DNA from: Rotaria socialis
Taxonomy: Eukaryota; Rotifera; Eurotatoria; Philodinida; Philodinidae
Direction: 5' to 3'
Length of the DNA: 64,000 nt
Assembly: GCA_905331475.1 (NCBI GenBank)
Contig: CAJNYU010000181.1
Span: 1 to 64,000 of the forward strand
A program made the translations under genes and the position numbers. Shown piece after piece: positions 1-11,847 of this stretch (the stretch's first letter is position 1; each line of letters begins with the position of its first letter). Under the pieces are notes generated by a model. That model did no database searches. It had not been told where the DNA came from and worked only from the letters and a program-made list of their open reading frames with translations.

Positions 1-105
1 AACTCGCGACGCATAACAGAAATGCTTCCTGCTTCGCATCGCATTAAAAAAAAACTCGCGACGGACTACATAAATGCTGTGCTTTGCACCGCATTAAAAA
101 CAATA
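1..105. repeat. Two-copy ~55-bp tandem repeat
   Basis: Two adjacent similar units, each starting aactcgcgacg and ending cgcattaaaaa. The first covers about 1-53 and the second about 54-105. They are much richer in CG dinucleotides than the AT-rich surroundings. The array may continue left of the window. Confidence 0.75.
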
Positions 106-909
106 TTTGTAATGAAGAGAGATTTAATGACTAGAAAAATTAAATTTCTCGCCTTCTTCTTTCCAATAATGTAAAACACATTCTATCTATTGTAAAGGGA
201 ACATAGCTTCTTTTTAATATAGAAGTGTTATTGTGTCGTCCTAGAAAGTCTTATCAAAAATATTACGATGATCTCTGCTTATTCTGGACTATATATTAAC
301 AAGCGCAGAAGTTCATACACCATATGGTATGATCTTGACACCTCGTTGTTTTTAATCAAAATAGCTTTGTCACGTTTCCCATTTCAATTGAACAAGACTC
401 TCATTGAAAGCTTCTGACAGTATTATAATTACCTGAACATTTTCATATGGTGTGCATATCCAAAAAGATTATTGTTCTGAACAATTGATAAATCTCGAGA
501 GAAAAAGGATTTTTTTTGATGTAACAGTTTTTAGATAGGCTGAAAGTTAATCAGATAGTATTGTAAATTCAAATGAACACTTCAAAACATTTCAATTAGT
601 TTTATTCTAAAAAAAACGTACTCTGTATCCATCATACATATGATGCCATTCAAAATTTCCTTAAGAATACAGCTATCAGCTTCTGGTTTTAATTTATTAT
701 ATTGATTAAAGTTAAGTTCACAGGAAAATGAGAAGGTTCTTCTTCCTAAATGGATCATCTATGAAATTTACTATTCTTATCTCTAATAATTGTAGGTTAC
801 TTGTGTGACTCAAGTTTTATTTTTAGAGTATATCATCATATTTAATTAACTTTCTGTTTCTTTTATTTCTACGAAAAACAAACTTTTAATAAGAAATATT
901 TTACAATAG
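106..909. other. No gene seen; probably intron or upstream region of the TTLL gene
   Basis: About 800 bases without a supported coding exon on either strand. The next exon to the right starts in the middle of a conserved domain behind a splice acceptor, so part or all of this stretch is probably intron. Confidence 0.4.
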
Positions 910-2028
910 GAACGTATGCAAACAATAATTCGTCATGTGGTGCGTGCAAGTAAACATAAATTAGCTCGTGAAGCTGGACAGTTCGGTTTATTTGGTTGTG
1001 ATTTTTTACTTGATGAAAATTTCCGTATATGGCTTTTAGAAATAAACGATAATCCCGGTGTTGGGTGAGTTTAATTTATTGAAATAAGACTTGTTGGTTC
1101 ATTTTTTGTTCTGCTTATTATTATTCAAAGATGGGGCAATCCTCGATTGAATACAACAACAAAACCTTTATTTGAAGAAACACTTGATATTGTTTTTGAA
1201 TGTTTTGAAAAATTTAAAAACAATGAATCATTATTACCAATAGAATGTTTAAAAAATTATAAACTTATCTATAATGAAGACGACGATGTTGATAGACTTT
1301 TACGTGATGATAATCAATTGTTTAGTGATCGTCTATCAATTCGATATGCAACAAAAGATGTATTAGCACGTCCAAGTTTTCATCGAACATTGATACAAAC
1401 TAATGCAAGTCGAATAATAGCCAATCAAGTTGTTGATAATAATAATAATGTTATCCTTCCATTAGATATCATGACTGATTCAAATTCTTCTGTAGGTGCT
1501 GTAATACCTTTGAGGTCAACAAACGCTGATGGAATCCTTACCAGCTCATCTGTAATTGGTACAGCATCAGTAAACTTACATATGTCTACTAAAACTCCTG
1601 ATACAGATGCAACAATTGAGCCATTGAAACATGAAGATGATATTGCATTAGAACATTTAATGAAATCAAAAAAGGTGGAAAAAAAATCGAAAACAAAACC
1701 TTTAATATCCATGTCAACAACGTCGATGAGTAGAGTAAATATTAAAGCCAATAAAATAAGCGTTAAACGAAATCTTTCGACATCGAATACACTTTATATG
1801 CAACGGAAAAAACGTCTTGATTTAACGCCAATCATCGTTGATAAGAAACGCTATGTACATCGAAATGGTATCATACCTATTTCGACGGAAACAACTAAGA
1901 AAGAAGATAACATACCAAACAATGAAGTTATTCGTCCAGCAGAATTACAAAATGACATTGAGAATCAAGAAAATCAATCAGTTATCACATCAATAACAAA
2001 TATTATTCCCCTAAAGTTTAGTTCTTAG
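910..2028 (+). CDS. Tubulin-tyrosine-ligase-like protein, 3' exons (partial)
   Basis: C-terminal part of a TTL-family ATP-grasp ligase that adds amino acids to tubulin or other proteins. Two exons are visible: 910-1064, after an acceptor at 908-909 and ending at donor gtgagt, and 1131-2028. The first encodes the end of the ATP-grasp core with FGLFGCDFLLDENF and LLEINDNPG, the metal/ATP-binding end of the TTL domain. The second starts GWGNPRLNTTTKPLFEETLD, reminiscent of the TTLL3/8/10 (glycylase-like) layout, and then runs into a poorly conserved Ser/Thr/Lys-rich tail of about 250 residues. N-terminal exons are not recognisable upstream and may lie outside the window or beyond a long intron. 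Subfamily assignment is tentative. Confidence 0.8.
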
Positions 2029-2106
2029 AATCAATTTATTTTTTTATAATTATTTTTTATTGATGAAAAGACTTTTTTTTTATAATGACAGAAGAAAGAA
2101 TTGTTT

Positions 2107-5100
2107 TTAGTCTGTAATTAATGATGCTAATAATAAATCGGTGATATGACGTTCATTTTGAAACGATTGAAAATTTTCTTCTTTCAATAATCGATATGAT
2201 TCTGATTTCGATGTAGGAGCCAGTTTACGCATGATTGTTGGAATTTGTGTTAACATACTCATATAAGATCTTAATTCTGTTCGAATAGAATTTAGAATTT
2301 TTTTATTTTCTTCTTGATATGACGAATTTAAAGCACTATTGATTAATGAAAACGATTGAACATCAAGTTTAGATAGCATATATTTTGCAATCATCATAGC
2401 TTCAGAAGAATTTCTAAACATTGACAATATTGTTCTTCACATGGTTTTCTGATATTTGTAAAAATCGAAAGTTCAACGAATAATGAGAAGGAGAAACAAA
2501 CAAAAGTTTCTATAAAGCTATTCTATTGAATATTTTGAGATTTTTATAACCGTCTAAAAATTCTTGTTCTGAAATATATTTCAATCGAGTAAAAGTGAGA
2601 TCATAGTAGTTTTCGACTAGACTGTCGCAATAATCTATTGAAAAAGATTTTCAGAAGATAAAAGGCTCCAGTGATTTTTGTCATACAAAGTTTATGCTCA
2701 TTGAGCTTTCATGGTTAATGAGTCGAGATCAGTAGTATTCTAACTAGAATTTTTTCAATCCGGAAAAAAATAGTCTTTTTCTATAAGTATTCAAAGACAA
2801 AGATCTAATATATAATCAGTAAATGACAGAGATCTGTTAAAGTTGATATAAATAGTATGTGTCGAAATGACATAAAGAAAGCAACTAGTTTTACAGAAAA
2901 AATTTCAATGATTCTATCAGGTCAATAAGTTACTGGAATTACACTGACGATAATTTTGACTAATTAAGCTTTACGTACCGCTTCGTTTCAATTACAATCT
3001 TAAAGAAACGGTAACATATTAAGCGACTTATTTTTAGGGCCATTACAAATAAATATAACTCTATAAATAGGCTCACGAAAGAAGGTGATGGATAAATATC
3101 AAGCTGATAAAATTATGTTTTGAATTAATTTTTAAAAGGATACAGTACTGTTTAATATACAATGAAAGCACAGTAAAAGTCAACATAATCTCATTCCTAT
3201 ATATAAAGATGCTTTGTTTGATCTTACGAGTACCATGGTATTAAATTTAAAAAAACATCTGAAAGCTTCAAAAATGAAAATTTTGGATAAATAACTTCAA
3301 TTATTTTGTTATCGAGAATCTTGCAGTCAAATTTGATCAAACAAGTCTCCTGTCAGTTTTAAACATTCAATTTGATCACTAATTTTATTTTAATAACTTA
3401 CTCAGCATAGAAATGTACAATCAAGTCTTCTGCAATGAAGTCATCTTCATTTATAAGATGAATAACTACATGTTCAAAAATATTTCCTTTATTAATACGT
3501 ATATAAACATTTGGTACATGAATAATAGAATTAAATCCAAGATTTGATAACAATTGTCTAAAATGTTCAATAAGATGAATTTTTATTGTTGATTGTAAAT
3601 TCATTTCCAAACGAAATAATGTATTCAAATAAATAAATGCTTGCTGATATACTAAACTATTCCCTTGCAATTCGAAAAAAAAAGAATTCAAAATATAATT
3701 TACTAGAAAACGTAGAACAAACTTGATTCAGTTTCTAATGCATTCAATTTTAATATTCGTTCATTATTCGGTTTAATAAGATCATCCATTGATATGTTCA
3801 CTGAGCCAATACGAAAAATTTTGTTATCATTATTATTATCATTAGTCAATAAATAAAGTTCTAAATCAATATCTCGATCCAATTCAATTAGTGTTGTTAA
3901 AATAAATGTTAGAGATGAACTAGAATTTGAGTTAAAGTTCATTTGTTCATTTAATAATGATTGAAAACTAGTTTTTAAATTGAATAATTTCGTTTTATTT
4001 CTATTTTTATCAACAGCAAATAGATATACTGATGATGGTACGATTGTACTAATTAGACAATTATGAAAATTGATTTTAAGGAAAATTTCAACAACAAAAA
4101 ATCTAAAGATTTTACTTCGTAATATTTTGAGCCTTTACATATAGAAATAAATTAGTTCGATAAATAAACCAATTTATATCGTTCAGTTGAGGGACTGTTG
4201 TTGAAATATTTGAATTTTGAATCAAACTTTCTGTTTGTGGCTGTGAATTTTAATTAAAAGAAATTAATGAAGAGAATTCTATGCTTTTATCTTACATTTA
4301 TACTCAGATCTGTAACGTAATATTTGTTACTTATCTTTTGAATATCACTTTCAATTTGTCTACATTGAAAATATCCTTCATGAACAATAAAATCCGCATT
4401 CTAAAACGATTTCTTTTTTATGTTATTTGAATAATATACGATGCAAAAATAAGAATATAAAAATGTCAATCTTTACATCACTGCAATACAATCAATTACT
4501 AGAGACAAAAAGGTTTTTTGTTCAGTGCGCAGAAAATATTTTTCTCTATCAGATGGAATTTGTCTATTAAAGATTTCCAATTGAATCGATTTTGGGTCTG
4601 AGAAATACATATGGTACGTTGGTTATCGAATATTAAACGCCAGAGGGAAATATCTCGTATCTTTTCGAATGAGTACACAATGCTAATTAGAAAAGTTCAG
4701 CTCGAGCGTAGAATTGGGGTGTACTTGAGATAAGATGTACAATTTTCAGACTAGAACGACTTCATCATGAAATTATCCAAAAATAGTTTTTGTTCGATAT
4801 TTGTCAATAGAATAATGCGCGAACAAAGAGCGATAGTAACAATTTGCTTTTGAATTTATTCATTAAGCAACAACACAGTATATATATTCCAACGTCTTTT
4901 TGAATAGAGACGTCATTATTTTTGCATTTGTTGCCCTCTTTGTCTCTTTCAAACTATTCATAATATATTATGGTCATTCAGTGAAATGATGAAGAAAAAA
5001 TTGACATCCATTTAATCATTTGACACTTCGAATATTTTTACGAGTTGCCACTCAAATTATAATTAAGTGTTTTCTAACATAACTTCTTTGAAAAGTTCAA

Positions 5101-7144
5101 CAAGGCTTGCCTAATTATTATTTTTGAAGAATATTATTTTCAGAAGCTCGTATAAAAATTGCAATTTTGTTCCAAGAATTTCTTCTGTCATTCTGTCTTT
5201 TTTTCTAATCTAGGATAAAATAAACCATAGAAAATTCAAAAGAGGAGAACACCTTTCGACTTAGAAGATGATTGAGTGCTGAAATTTAAAGATCGACAGG
5301 TTTTTTTGATTTTTTTTTCTACACCGTATAATACTCGAGTGTTTTTCTTACAACAATTTTCTTTCGGAGAATATGTTGTGCAAGAGCAAGACTAGATTGA
5401 ACGTCAGCATCATCCATTTCAGTGGATAGAAGTTTTTCTTCAGTCTAAAACCAAGAATAATTTATAGAATACTTTCTTTTTTCAATAATCCTACCGACAT
5501 TATATCCATAATTTGATTCGTTTTGAAAAATATGTATTTGTGAAAAATCAGTTAACATGAAAGAATTTAGATCGAAGTCATTTTTTAAAAATAATATCTG
5601 TTTCCATCCTACTTGACTAAAATCATCAATAAGAATATGATCAGCTGTTTCATTAGTGTTGGTGTATGGAATTAACTGAAAATTTTCATCATATTGAAAT
5701 ATTTCAACAGTTTGAATGTCTGCCTTTATAAAAAGAAATAATTGTTCGTTTTCGATTGTATAATATGTTGAAATAGACGTGATTAAATTATTCATTGAAA
5801 TTTCATGATATATTGTACCGTTATGACATGAAAATATTCGATGATCTCTGCTTGATATAATAACATCGCCCAGAATTAAACGCGTTTTTAGTTGAATTTT
5901 ATGATTTAAAATATTTATGTCTTGAATATTATCAACAAGTGATATAGGAATAAATTTATTGATACTAAATGAAACAAGTGGACTGGACAAACGATTTAAA
6001 CAACTATAGTAGACCTAAATAAAAACGAAATAAGTTAGCCAATTGATTTGTTGAAAATCTCTAGTAGTTGTTCAACAAGAAATATAATAAATTTTAGAAG
6101 AACGATGAATTACACTAATCGTTTTACGGCATGCAAGAAAATATTTTCGACATTTTCATATTAACGAAAATACGAAGTATATACTTCTGTATCGAATGAT
6201 GAGTTTATTAGGTTTTATGAAAATTCTTATTAAATTTTTAAGTATCTATAATTTACATTTAGACTTTTTCTATAAGATTCAACAAAATATGACATCGATT
6301 AATCAATAATATTGAAATTATCATATTATTGTGCAAGCAGAAAAGAGTTACCATTAGAAATGCGATAAAATTGAGATTTATTGCCAAAGAAGAAATTTAA
6401 AAAATATTCTATTACAGTGGTTATCATAAGTTTTCAGTTAAATCTAAAGATTATATAGTGACAACAGATAATACGTAACGTGAGACAATATTTTTTATCT
6501 TGATCTTTTCTCATTATAGAAAACTTTCCCTATTTAGTAAAATGAATTTTCTACTTATTGCTATTCGTTCTTTTGCGAACAAAAAAACAAAACAACTTCA
6601 CTTGAATCAATGTTCGCTTCGTTTTTATATCAATTTCAGTGCCCATTAGCCAATAGTAATTCTCTTGTAAATGACAATAAATATATGTTAAAAGTGAACA
6701 TTGAATGAATTCAATATTTCTTCCAAAATTTTCTCTTGTATTATCAATTATATAAAATCCATTTTGATTTGTTCCTTCATTTATAAATATACTCAATAAT
6801 GAATTTATTGAAAGAAATCTCATTGAATCATGAATTGATGATGGCATTGATAATGTATAAACTATATGACATAGCCATGGACGTGATTGTAAAAGAAGAA
6901 ACATTAAAACTGAACTATTAAATGTAATAAGATGTAAAAGAACAAGTAGACCTTTATCAATCAAGCATGAACCAACAATCGTACATTTATTAAATTTCAT
7001 TGTCATTGATGGTATTAATGGCTTTTCAATGACATTTATAAATCTTTCCACATTGCTATCATATCCGATTATATCGATTTGAACATAACCATTCTCATTT
7101 ATTTGAAATCGATGTATACAACCATCATATGCCAAAAAATTCAT
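2107..7144 (-). CDS. FANCB: Fanconi anaemia group B protein homologue (FANCB), multi-exon
   Basis: FANCB is part of the Fanconi core subcomplex FANCB-FANCL-FAAP100 that supports FANCD2/FANCI ubiquitination at DNA cross-links. Coding pieces, 5' to 3' on the minus strand: 7144-6602 (start AYDGCIHRFQ), 6014-5499, 5444-5352, about 4260-3703, then 3691-about 3398, and 2427-2107. The best match is ILIDDFSQVGWKQILFL, which aligns with the conserved IDDF..GxxQVLLLF motif of vertebrate FANCB. The N-terminal propeller start and the C-terminal Arg/Lys-rich helix also align in order. Splice joints between about 4150 and 4080 are unclear: the reading frame shifts there, so a very short intron or an indel is possible. 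The long gap 5351-4260 and the gap 3397-2428 are presumed introns. Confidence 0.75.
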
Positions 7145-7308
7145 TATTTCTCTGTTCTTTTAAATAAAAATCCTAGAATGTGCATATTAATCAAAGTTCT
7201 ATTAGCAAAAAGACCGTTTATGACATTTTATTATTTTTTAAACTTCCTTTTGCCGACACACATACGCATGTAAAAACAAGTAAAAAACATTCATGAGGAA
7301 ATACGCGT

Positions 7309-7339
<31 letters not shown>

Positions 7340-7377
7340 ATATGCAATAATAAACAACATTAAGTTTAGTTGTTGTT

Positions 7378-7728
7378 TTATTCAGCCATTATATTGTCAT
7401 CATCATCGGTTTCGTCGATACCAGATATATAAAGAATATTGTTACATCGAATGAGTACTTCACCTAATGGACCTTTGTTTTGATCATCAATATATTCAAC
7501 AGCATTACCTAATTGTACATTCATATATTGATCTACACTAACAAGAACACCTAAATGTAATCAATAAAAAAAAGAGACTATGTTAAAGTGATGCAATTCC
7601 TTATCCTATTTACCACTATATGTCATTCCCCATTTCAGACGAATAAGTATTTTCTTTCCAACTAATTCATTAATATATGGTCTTGGATTTAGTGGCGTTT
7701 TCATTTGTGTTGCTACTACTGCTGCCAT
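7378..7728 (-). CDS. SNRPF: Small nuclear ribonucleoprotein F (Sm-F)
   Basis: One of the seven Sm proteins that form the ring on U1, U2, U4 and U5 snRNA. Two exons: 7728-7614 and 7550-7378, with a 63-bp GT-AG intron that joins in frame. The Sm1 motif is seen as [18 protein letters not shown] and [17 protein letters not shown], and the Sm2 motif as [14 protein letters not shown]. The acidic tail (ETDDDDN) is typical of Sm-F. Length is about 95 residues against about 86 in human, the extra residues being at the N terminus (MAAVVATQM). Confidence 0.95.
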
Positions 7729-7948
7729 TTTTATTTTTACTTTACTCGCACACAAGAAAAACAATCTGTAAACATATGAAAACAATTCGTTATTGACGGT
7801 ATTTCGAAGGTGAAAAGATTTTCACCAAAATATTTCTTTTTTTATTAAGTCTTTTTCAAAAGATGTTACAAAAGACGATGTTCGGTGTTTCTTTAAAAAA
7901 CAAAAAATGAAGAAGCAATGATCAATTATCATCGTGTATCGAATTAGT

Positions 7949-8551
7949 TTATTCTTCATCTTCACGTTTTTTGAACATGTATGTAACGCAACATTTGCCG
8001 CAATAGTTGCGATCAGCATGTCCCGCCATAAATACACCAGCACCGCATTGTTTTGATGGACATTCACGGCGTAGACGACGAATTTTGCCGGTATCTTCAA
8101 CCTTTTGAATACAAAACATATTTTTGTGTTCAAAATAAATATAAAAATTATTTTCTCTTACTTTATAATATTTAAGTACAGCCAATTTAACTTTCTTTCG
8201 TTTGTGTTTATTTTTCTTTGGTGTATTATACGATTTCTTCTTTCGTTTTTTACCACCACCTTCAAGGTCAAGCAAAACGTATAGTGTACTTTCCTCTTCA
8301 ACACGACATTCATCAAGTGTTAATTCGTCATTTAATGAAATGCCACCTAATGTTAAGCGTTGCTCATCGGCCGGAATACCTAAAAAAAGAAAAAAAGGAA
8401 TTCATTATATCATGAAAATAGAATTTTATAAGACTTTTCCCTGTCTACCTTCACGTTGTTCAACAAGTTCCTTAACATCATTGATAGTATCATCATGTTG
8501 AACATTTAACGTTAATGTTCGATCATCGAGAGTACGTACAAAGATCTGCAT
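7949..8551 (-). CDS. RPS27A: Divergent ubiquitin-like protein fused to ribosomal protein S27a
   Basis: Precursor normally split into ubiquitin and the 40S protein eS31. Three exons: 8551-8449, 8379-8162 and 8101-7949, both introns being GT-AG and in frame; 157 residues, the usual length. The S27a part is well conserved: [20 protein letters not shown], then the zinc ribbon CPSKQC...YCGKCC with all four Cys. The N-terminal 76-residue moiety starts MQIFVRTL and ends LEGG, but at standard ubiquitin numbering K6, K11, K29, K33, K48 and K63 are replaced, only K27 remaining; I44 is Thr, and R72 and R74 are Asp and Glu. It therefore looks like a ubiquitin-like carrier rather than working ubiquitin. 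It is unclear whether the LEGG/GKK joint is still cut. Confidence 0.93.
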
Positions 8552-8723
8552 GGTTTCTTGTTTTTTTGTTGTCTCCCTTGGCCTCTTCAAATAAATGATA
8601 TCTAAAATAAAAAATGACTTCAGTGACAAAGTACGAAAAATTCTAAGTGATTATAAATTTGGACCAAAAATATTTGCAAAGCAGATCCTCATTCAATATA
8701 TAAACAACAAAATTAAATTCTTT

Positions 8724-10899
8724 TTAGTCTTGTTTGATAGCTGGTCTTGTTCGTATTGAGTTCAATTCTCGATAATTAGCGTCAAGTTGACAAACAAAAT
8801 CAATTACACCATTTGCAAACGAATCCATGATTGCATGAAATATACATACTAAGAAGACAAAAAATTTGATTTTAACATATGCGAGAATACAATATGACCA
8901 AAATAAAATAAATAAAGACCACAATATAAATGCTAAACGACGTTGAAAACTAATATTTGACTCAGTATGAGCATCATTACAATGTTTTGACGATGAATCA
9001 AATTGATTTTTATTATAAAATCTAATAAAATAAAGCGAAACTATTTTAATAAAATATGTTTTTAGCTTTTTCTTTTTACTCTTTTAAATGTTTTTCTTTC
9101 TGTTCCCAGCGACTTTGAAGCCATTCTCCAATTCCTTCATCGGTTTGAGGTAACGTATCTAGTTCATAACGTTTCACATGAAAATGAATTATACTTGGTA
9201 TATGACCTTTTAATAAATCAATTTCTGCTTCTGGAATAGCTCCTTCATAGCCAATAGTAACATCATCAATTGCATCAAGAATTTCATCTAAATGAAGAAG
9301 AAAACAAAATTAAATTAATTATTATGTTCGATGTCGGTTATTATCGTTTTCAAACTTGATCGCATTGAATTTAATAAAAATTTAAATCCATTAAGACGTG
9401 GATGAAGACAATACTCATAAGATCCATTGAAACTTGTTTGTTTGGCAGCATATTCATTACTTTTTATTTTAGTTTGTTCTGTTAAATTTGTTCCTTCAGG
9501 AAAAATTAATATCTAAATTCAAATTAACTATTACAGAACAAACTTAAAGAAAATACTTTTCTTTGATAGCAGTAGTAAATTTTTGTGTATAAAAAATTAT
9601 GAACAAGAAATTAATTTGTATGAATCATTATAGTATTGAATTTTGAAAACTTTTGAGATTTATATAGAAAGAATACATTCACTGCATTACTAATGCAGAA
9701 GAGATTACGGAAAATTTCTCATCTCCAAAAATATCGAAGCTTCTATCAATTTATTTTCAATATCGTAATGAACGTGGAGAAGAGGAAATTTGAATGGGCT
9801 TACATTTGCTTATATAGATATTCATACTAAAACATCATCATACAAACACAATAGGTACTGATAGATATTGAAAAATCGATGTCAAATAGAGCGGTAAATC
9901 AATGCATGACTTTTACTTATAAACAAAAATTTATCGTTATAGAACGATTCAAATGTTCTATTCATGAATGTTTCTGTTATTTAGTGGTAAGAATGTTACA
10001 TTTGATCGAATTTTTAAAATTCAATAATATATTGATACATACTGACAAAACTTATTTTCAATAGACAGTTCATGCTCGAATGACTATTAATTTATTAGGA
10101 CAAACTAATATTTAATTTTTGTACATGCTTTCTTGAGCAATATCAATTATTAAAAAATAGATCTTGCTAGATTAAGCATATCATTTATTCTTTCTATTCG
10201 ATGTATAGGAATAAAGCATAGACTAGCGTATTTCCTTTCATTTTTTAAATATCGAATAGAATAATTTTAAAGAAAAAGTTTTTAATTACGTACAGAAAGA
10301 GGCGATTGACATGATTTGTAATAGCCACTAATATTTTTCATTGTTTCTTGATCCTTTTCCCATATACGATCAAGAAATAGATAGCCGGCATGTTGCATAG
10401 CCCATCCTTGAGTGAAATTAATCTATGCTTATTTTATTAGAGGTAATAAATACAATCTTACCAGGGCCAGGAATTCTTTTAAGATCAGCTTTAAGAACAA
10501 TTTTAAGTTGTTTCAATGTTTGAAAACGACTATGTAACATGAAGATAAACATCCAATCAAGTCTTGTACGATGATTCAATACAATTAAGGAACGTTTATT
10601 ATCTTTGGTTAAATCATCACCGGTAATAACAATCTTTATTCCAAGTAAATCTTCAAGAAGGCACTAAACATATTGATTTGGATGTGTTAAAAAATATAAA
10701 ATATGCTCGAAAAAAGACCTACAGTCGCCATTAAAAGATAGTAGCCCATAGCAAACGAACACCATCGAAAATATAGACGCCGATTCAAAAATATAAATGG
10801 TACAGCAGGTGTTTGAGCAAAAACGAGACCAAAAAAAGCACTGATTGCCAATATTAAATAAAAGATCAGCACTTTTATTGAATTAATTATAGAACACAT
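8724..10899 (-). CDS. LCLAT1: Lysocardiolipin / lysophospholipid acyltransferase (LCLAT1/AGPAT family)
   Basis: Membrane acyltransferase of the 1-acylglycerol-3-phosphate acyltransferase family, closest to LCLAT1 (ER phosphatidylinositol and cardiolipin acyl remodelling). Six exons: 10899-10723, 10663-10462, 10406-10294, 9512-9356, 9287-9080 and 9021-8724. They sum to 1155 nt, 384 residues, in one frame. Visible motifs are block I NHRTRLDWMF, the GWAMQHAGYLFLDRIWEKD segment, block III ILIFPEGTNLTE, then IHFHVKRYELDTLP and SRWEQKEK. There is an N-terminal hydrophobic segment (VLIFYLILAISAFFGLVFA) and C-terminal membrane segments, as in LCLAT1. The intron 9513-10293 is unusually long for this locus (781 bp). 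Confidence 0.92.
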
Positions 10900-11303
10900 T
10901 TTTAGAAAGTAAAATCTATTTATCTATGTATCATATACAATGGTATATTTGTTTATAAAAATTACTCCTTTTCAACAGAATCTAAAGTTTTTGATTGACC
11001 AATCATACGACCTCTTTCTAATGAACTCTTCCTTCTTCGAGAATATGTATGAATATAATTTGTGGAATTATTCATATTTTCTTTTCTTAGATTTTTATTT
11101 TGATCATTTAAATAGAAAAAAAATTAAGAATTGAAAAATTATTAATGCATTTGTGAGATAAACTAAAGAGGCGTTAGACTTTTTCATTATTCGTTCGTTG
11201 TATTGACTAATCAGATAAGTTTCGATAAAATGTGAGCAAGGCAAGACGAATGACACGTGTTAATACTTTCTTCATTTTTTTCATCATTTGAATTTTTAGT
11301 AAC

Positions 11304-11847
11304 ATGCGTGCTGTTCTTGTTCTTGTTGTATTTACTTTGATTCATCAAATCTATGGTCATGGCGAACATGGAGGTCCTGGCAGTCAAGCTACAGCTGGAC
11401 AACCACATGTTGCTCGAAAAATGGAAGATTACGTTCATGATACAGAGTAGGATAATTTGTTTGTTTCCCAAATAATATATATATATACATGAAGTTTGAT
11501 TTTTAAGACATCTTCGACATGATTTAGAAGGTCAAATAAATAAACCTAAAGAACAAATGACAGCAGAAGAGCAAAATTTTTATTATTTTAAACTGCATGA
11601 CACAAATAATGATAATCGTTTGGATGGCTTAGAAGTTGTAGCTGCTTTTGATCATGTACATCAAGAAGAAAATAATAAAAATAATGCAACAGCCGAACAC
11701 ACTCCACCACCGGAGCGACTTGGCGATGACGAACTTATGCGTATTGTTGATGATATTTTAAAAGAAGAAGATCTTGATCGAGATGGATATATTAGTTATG
11801 AAGAATTTAAGAGAGCAATTGAAGGCAATTCAAATACACAAGGATGA
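11304..11847 (+). CDS. MCFD2: MCFD2-like secreted EF-hand protein
   Basis: MCFD2 is the calcium-binding partner of the ER-Golgi cargo receptor LMAN1/ERGIC-53. Two exons: 11304-11446 and 11508-11847, with a 61-bp intron. Residues 1-19 (MRAVLVLVVFTLIHQIYG) are a signal peptide. Then comes HLRHDLEGQINKPKEQMTAE, matching the MCFD2 core, and two EF-hands with loops DTNNDNRLDGLE and DLDRDGYISYEE, both with the normal acidic ligands. Length is about 160 residues, as in the family. A T-rich acceptor (atttttag) lies 4 bases before the ATG and could be a trans-splice or 5' UTR intron acceptor. Confidence 0.92.

Noticed and set aside
8202-8501. Open frames on + across the RPS27A gene
   Set aside because: They overlap conserved minus-strand exons and an intron and have no family resemblance; they are antisense shadows.
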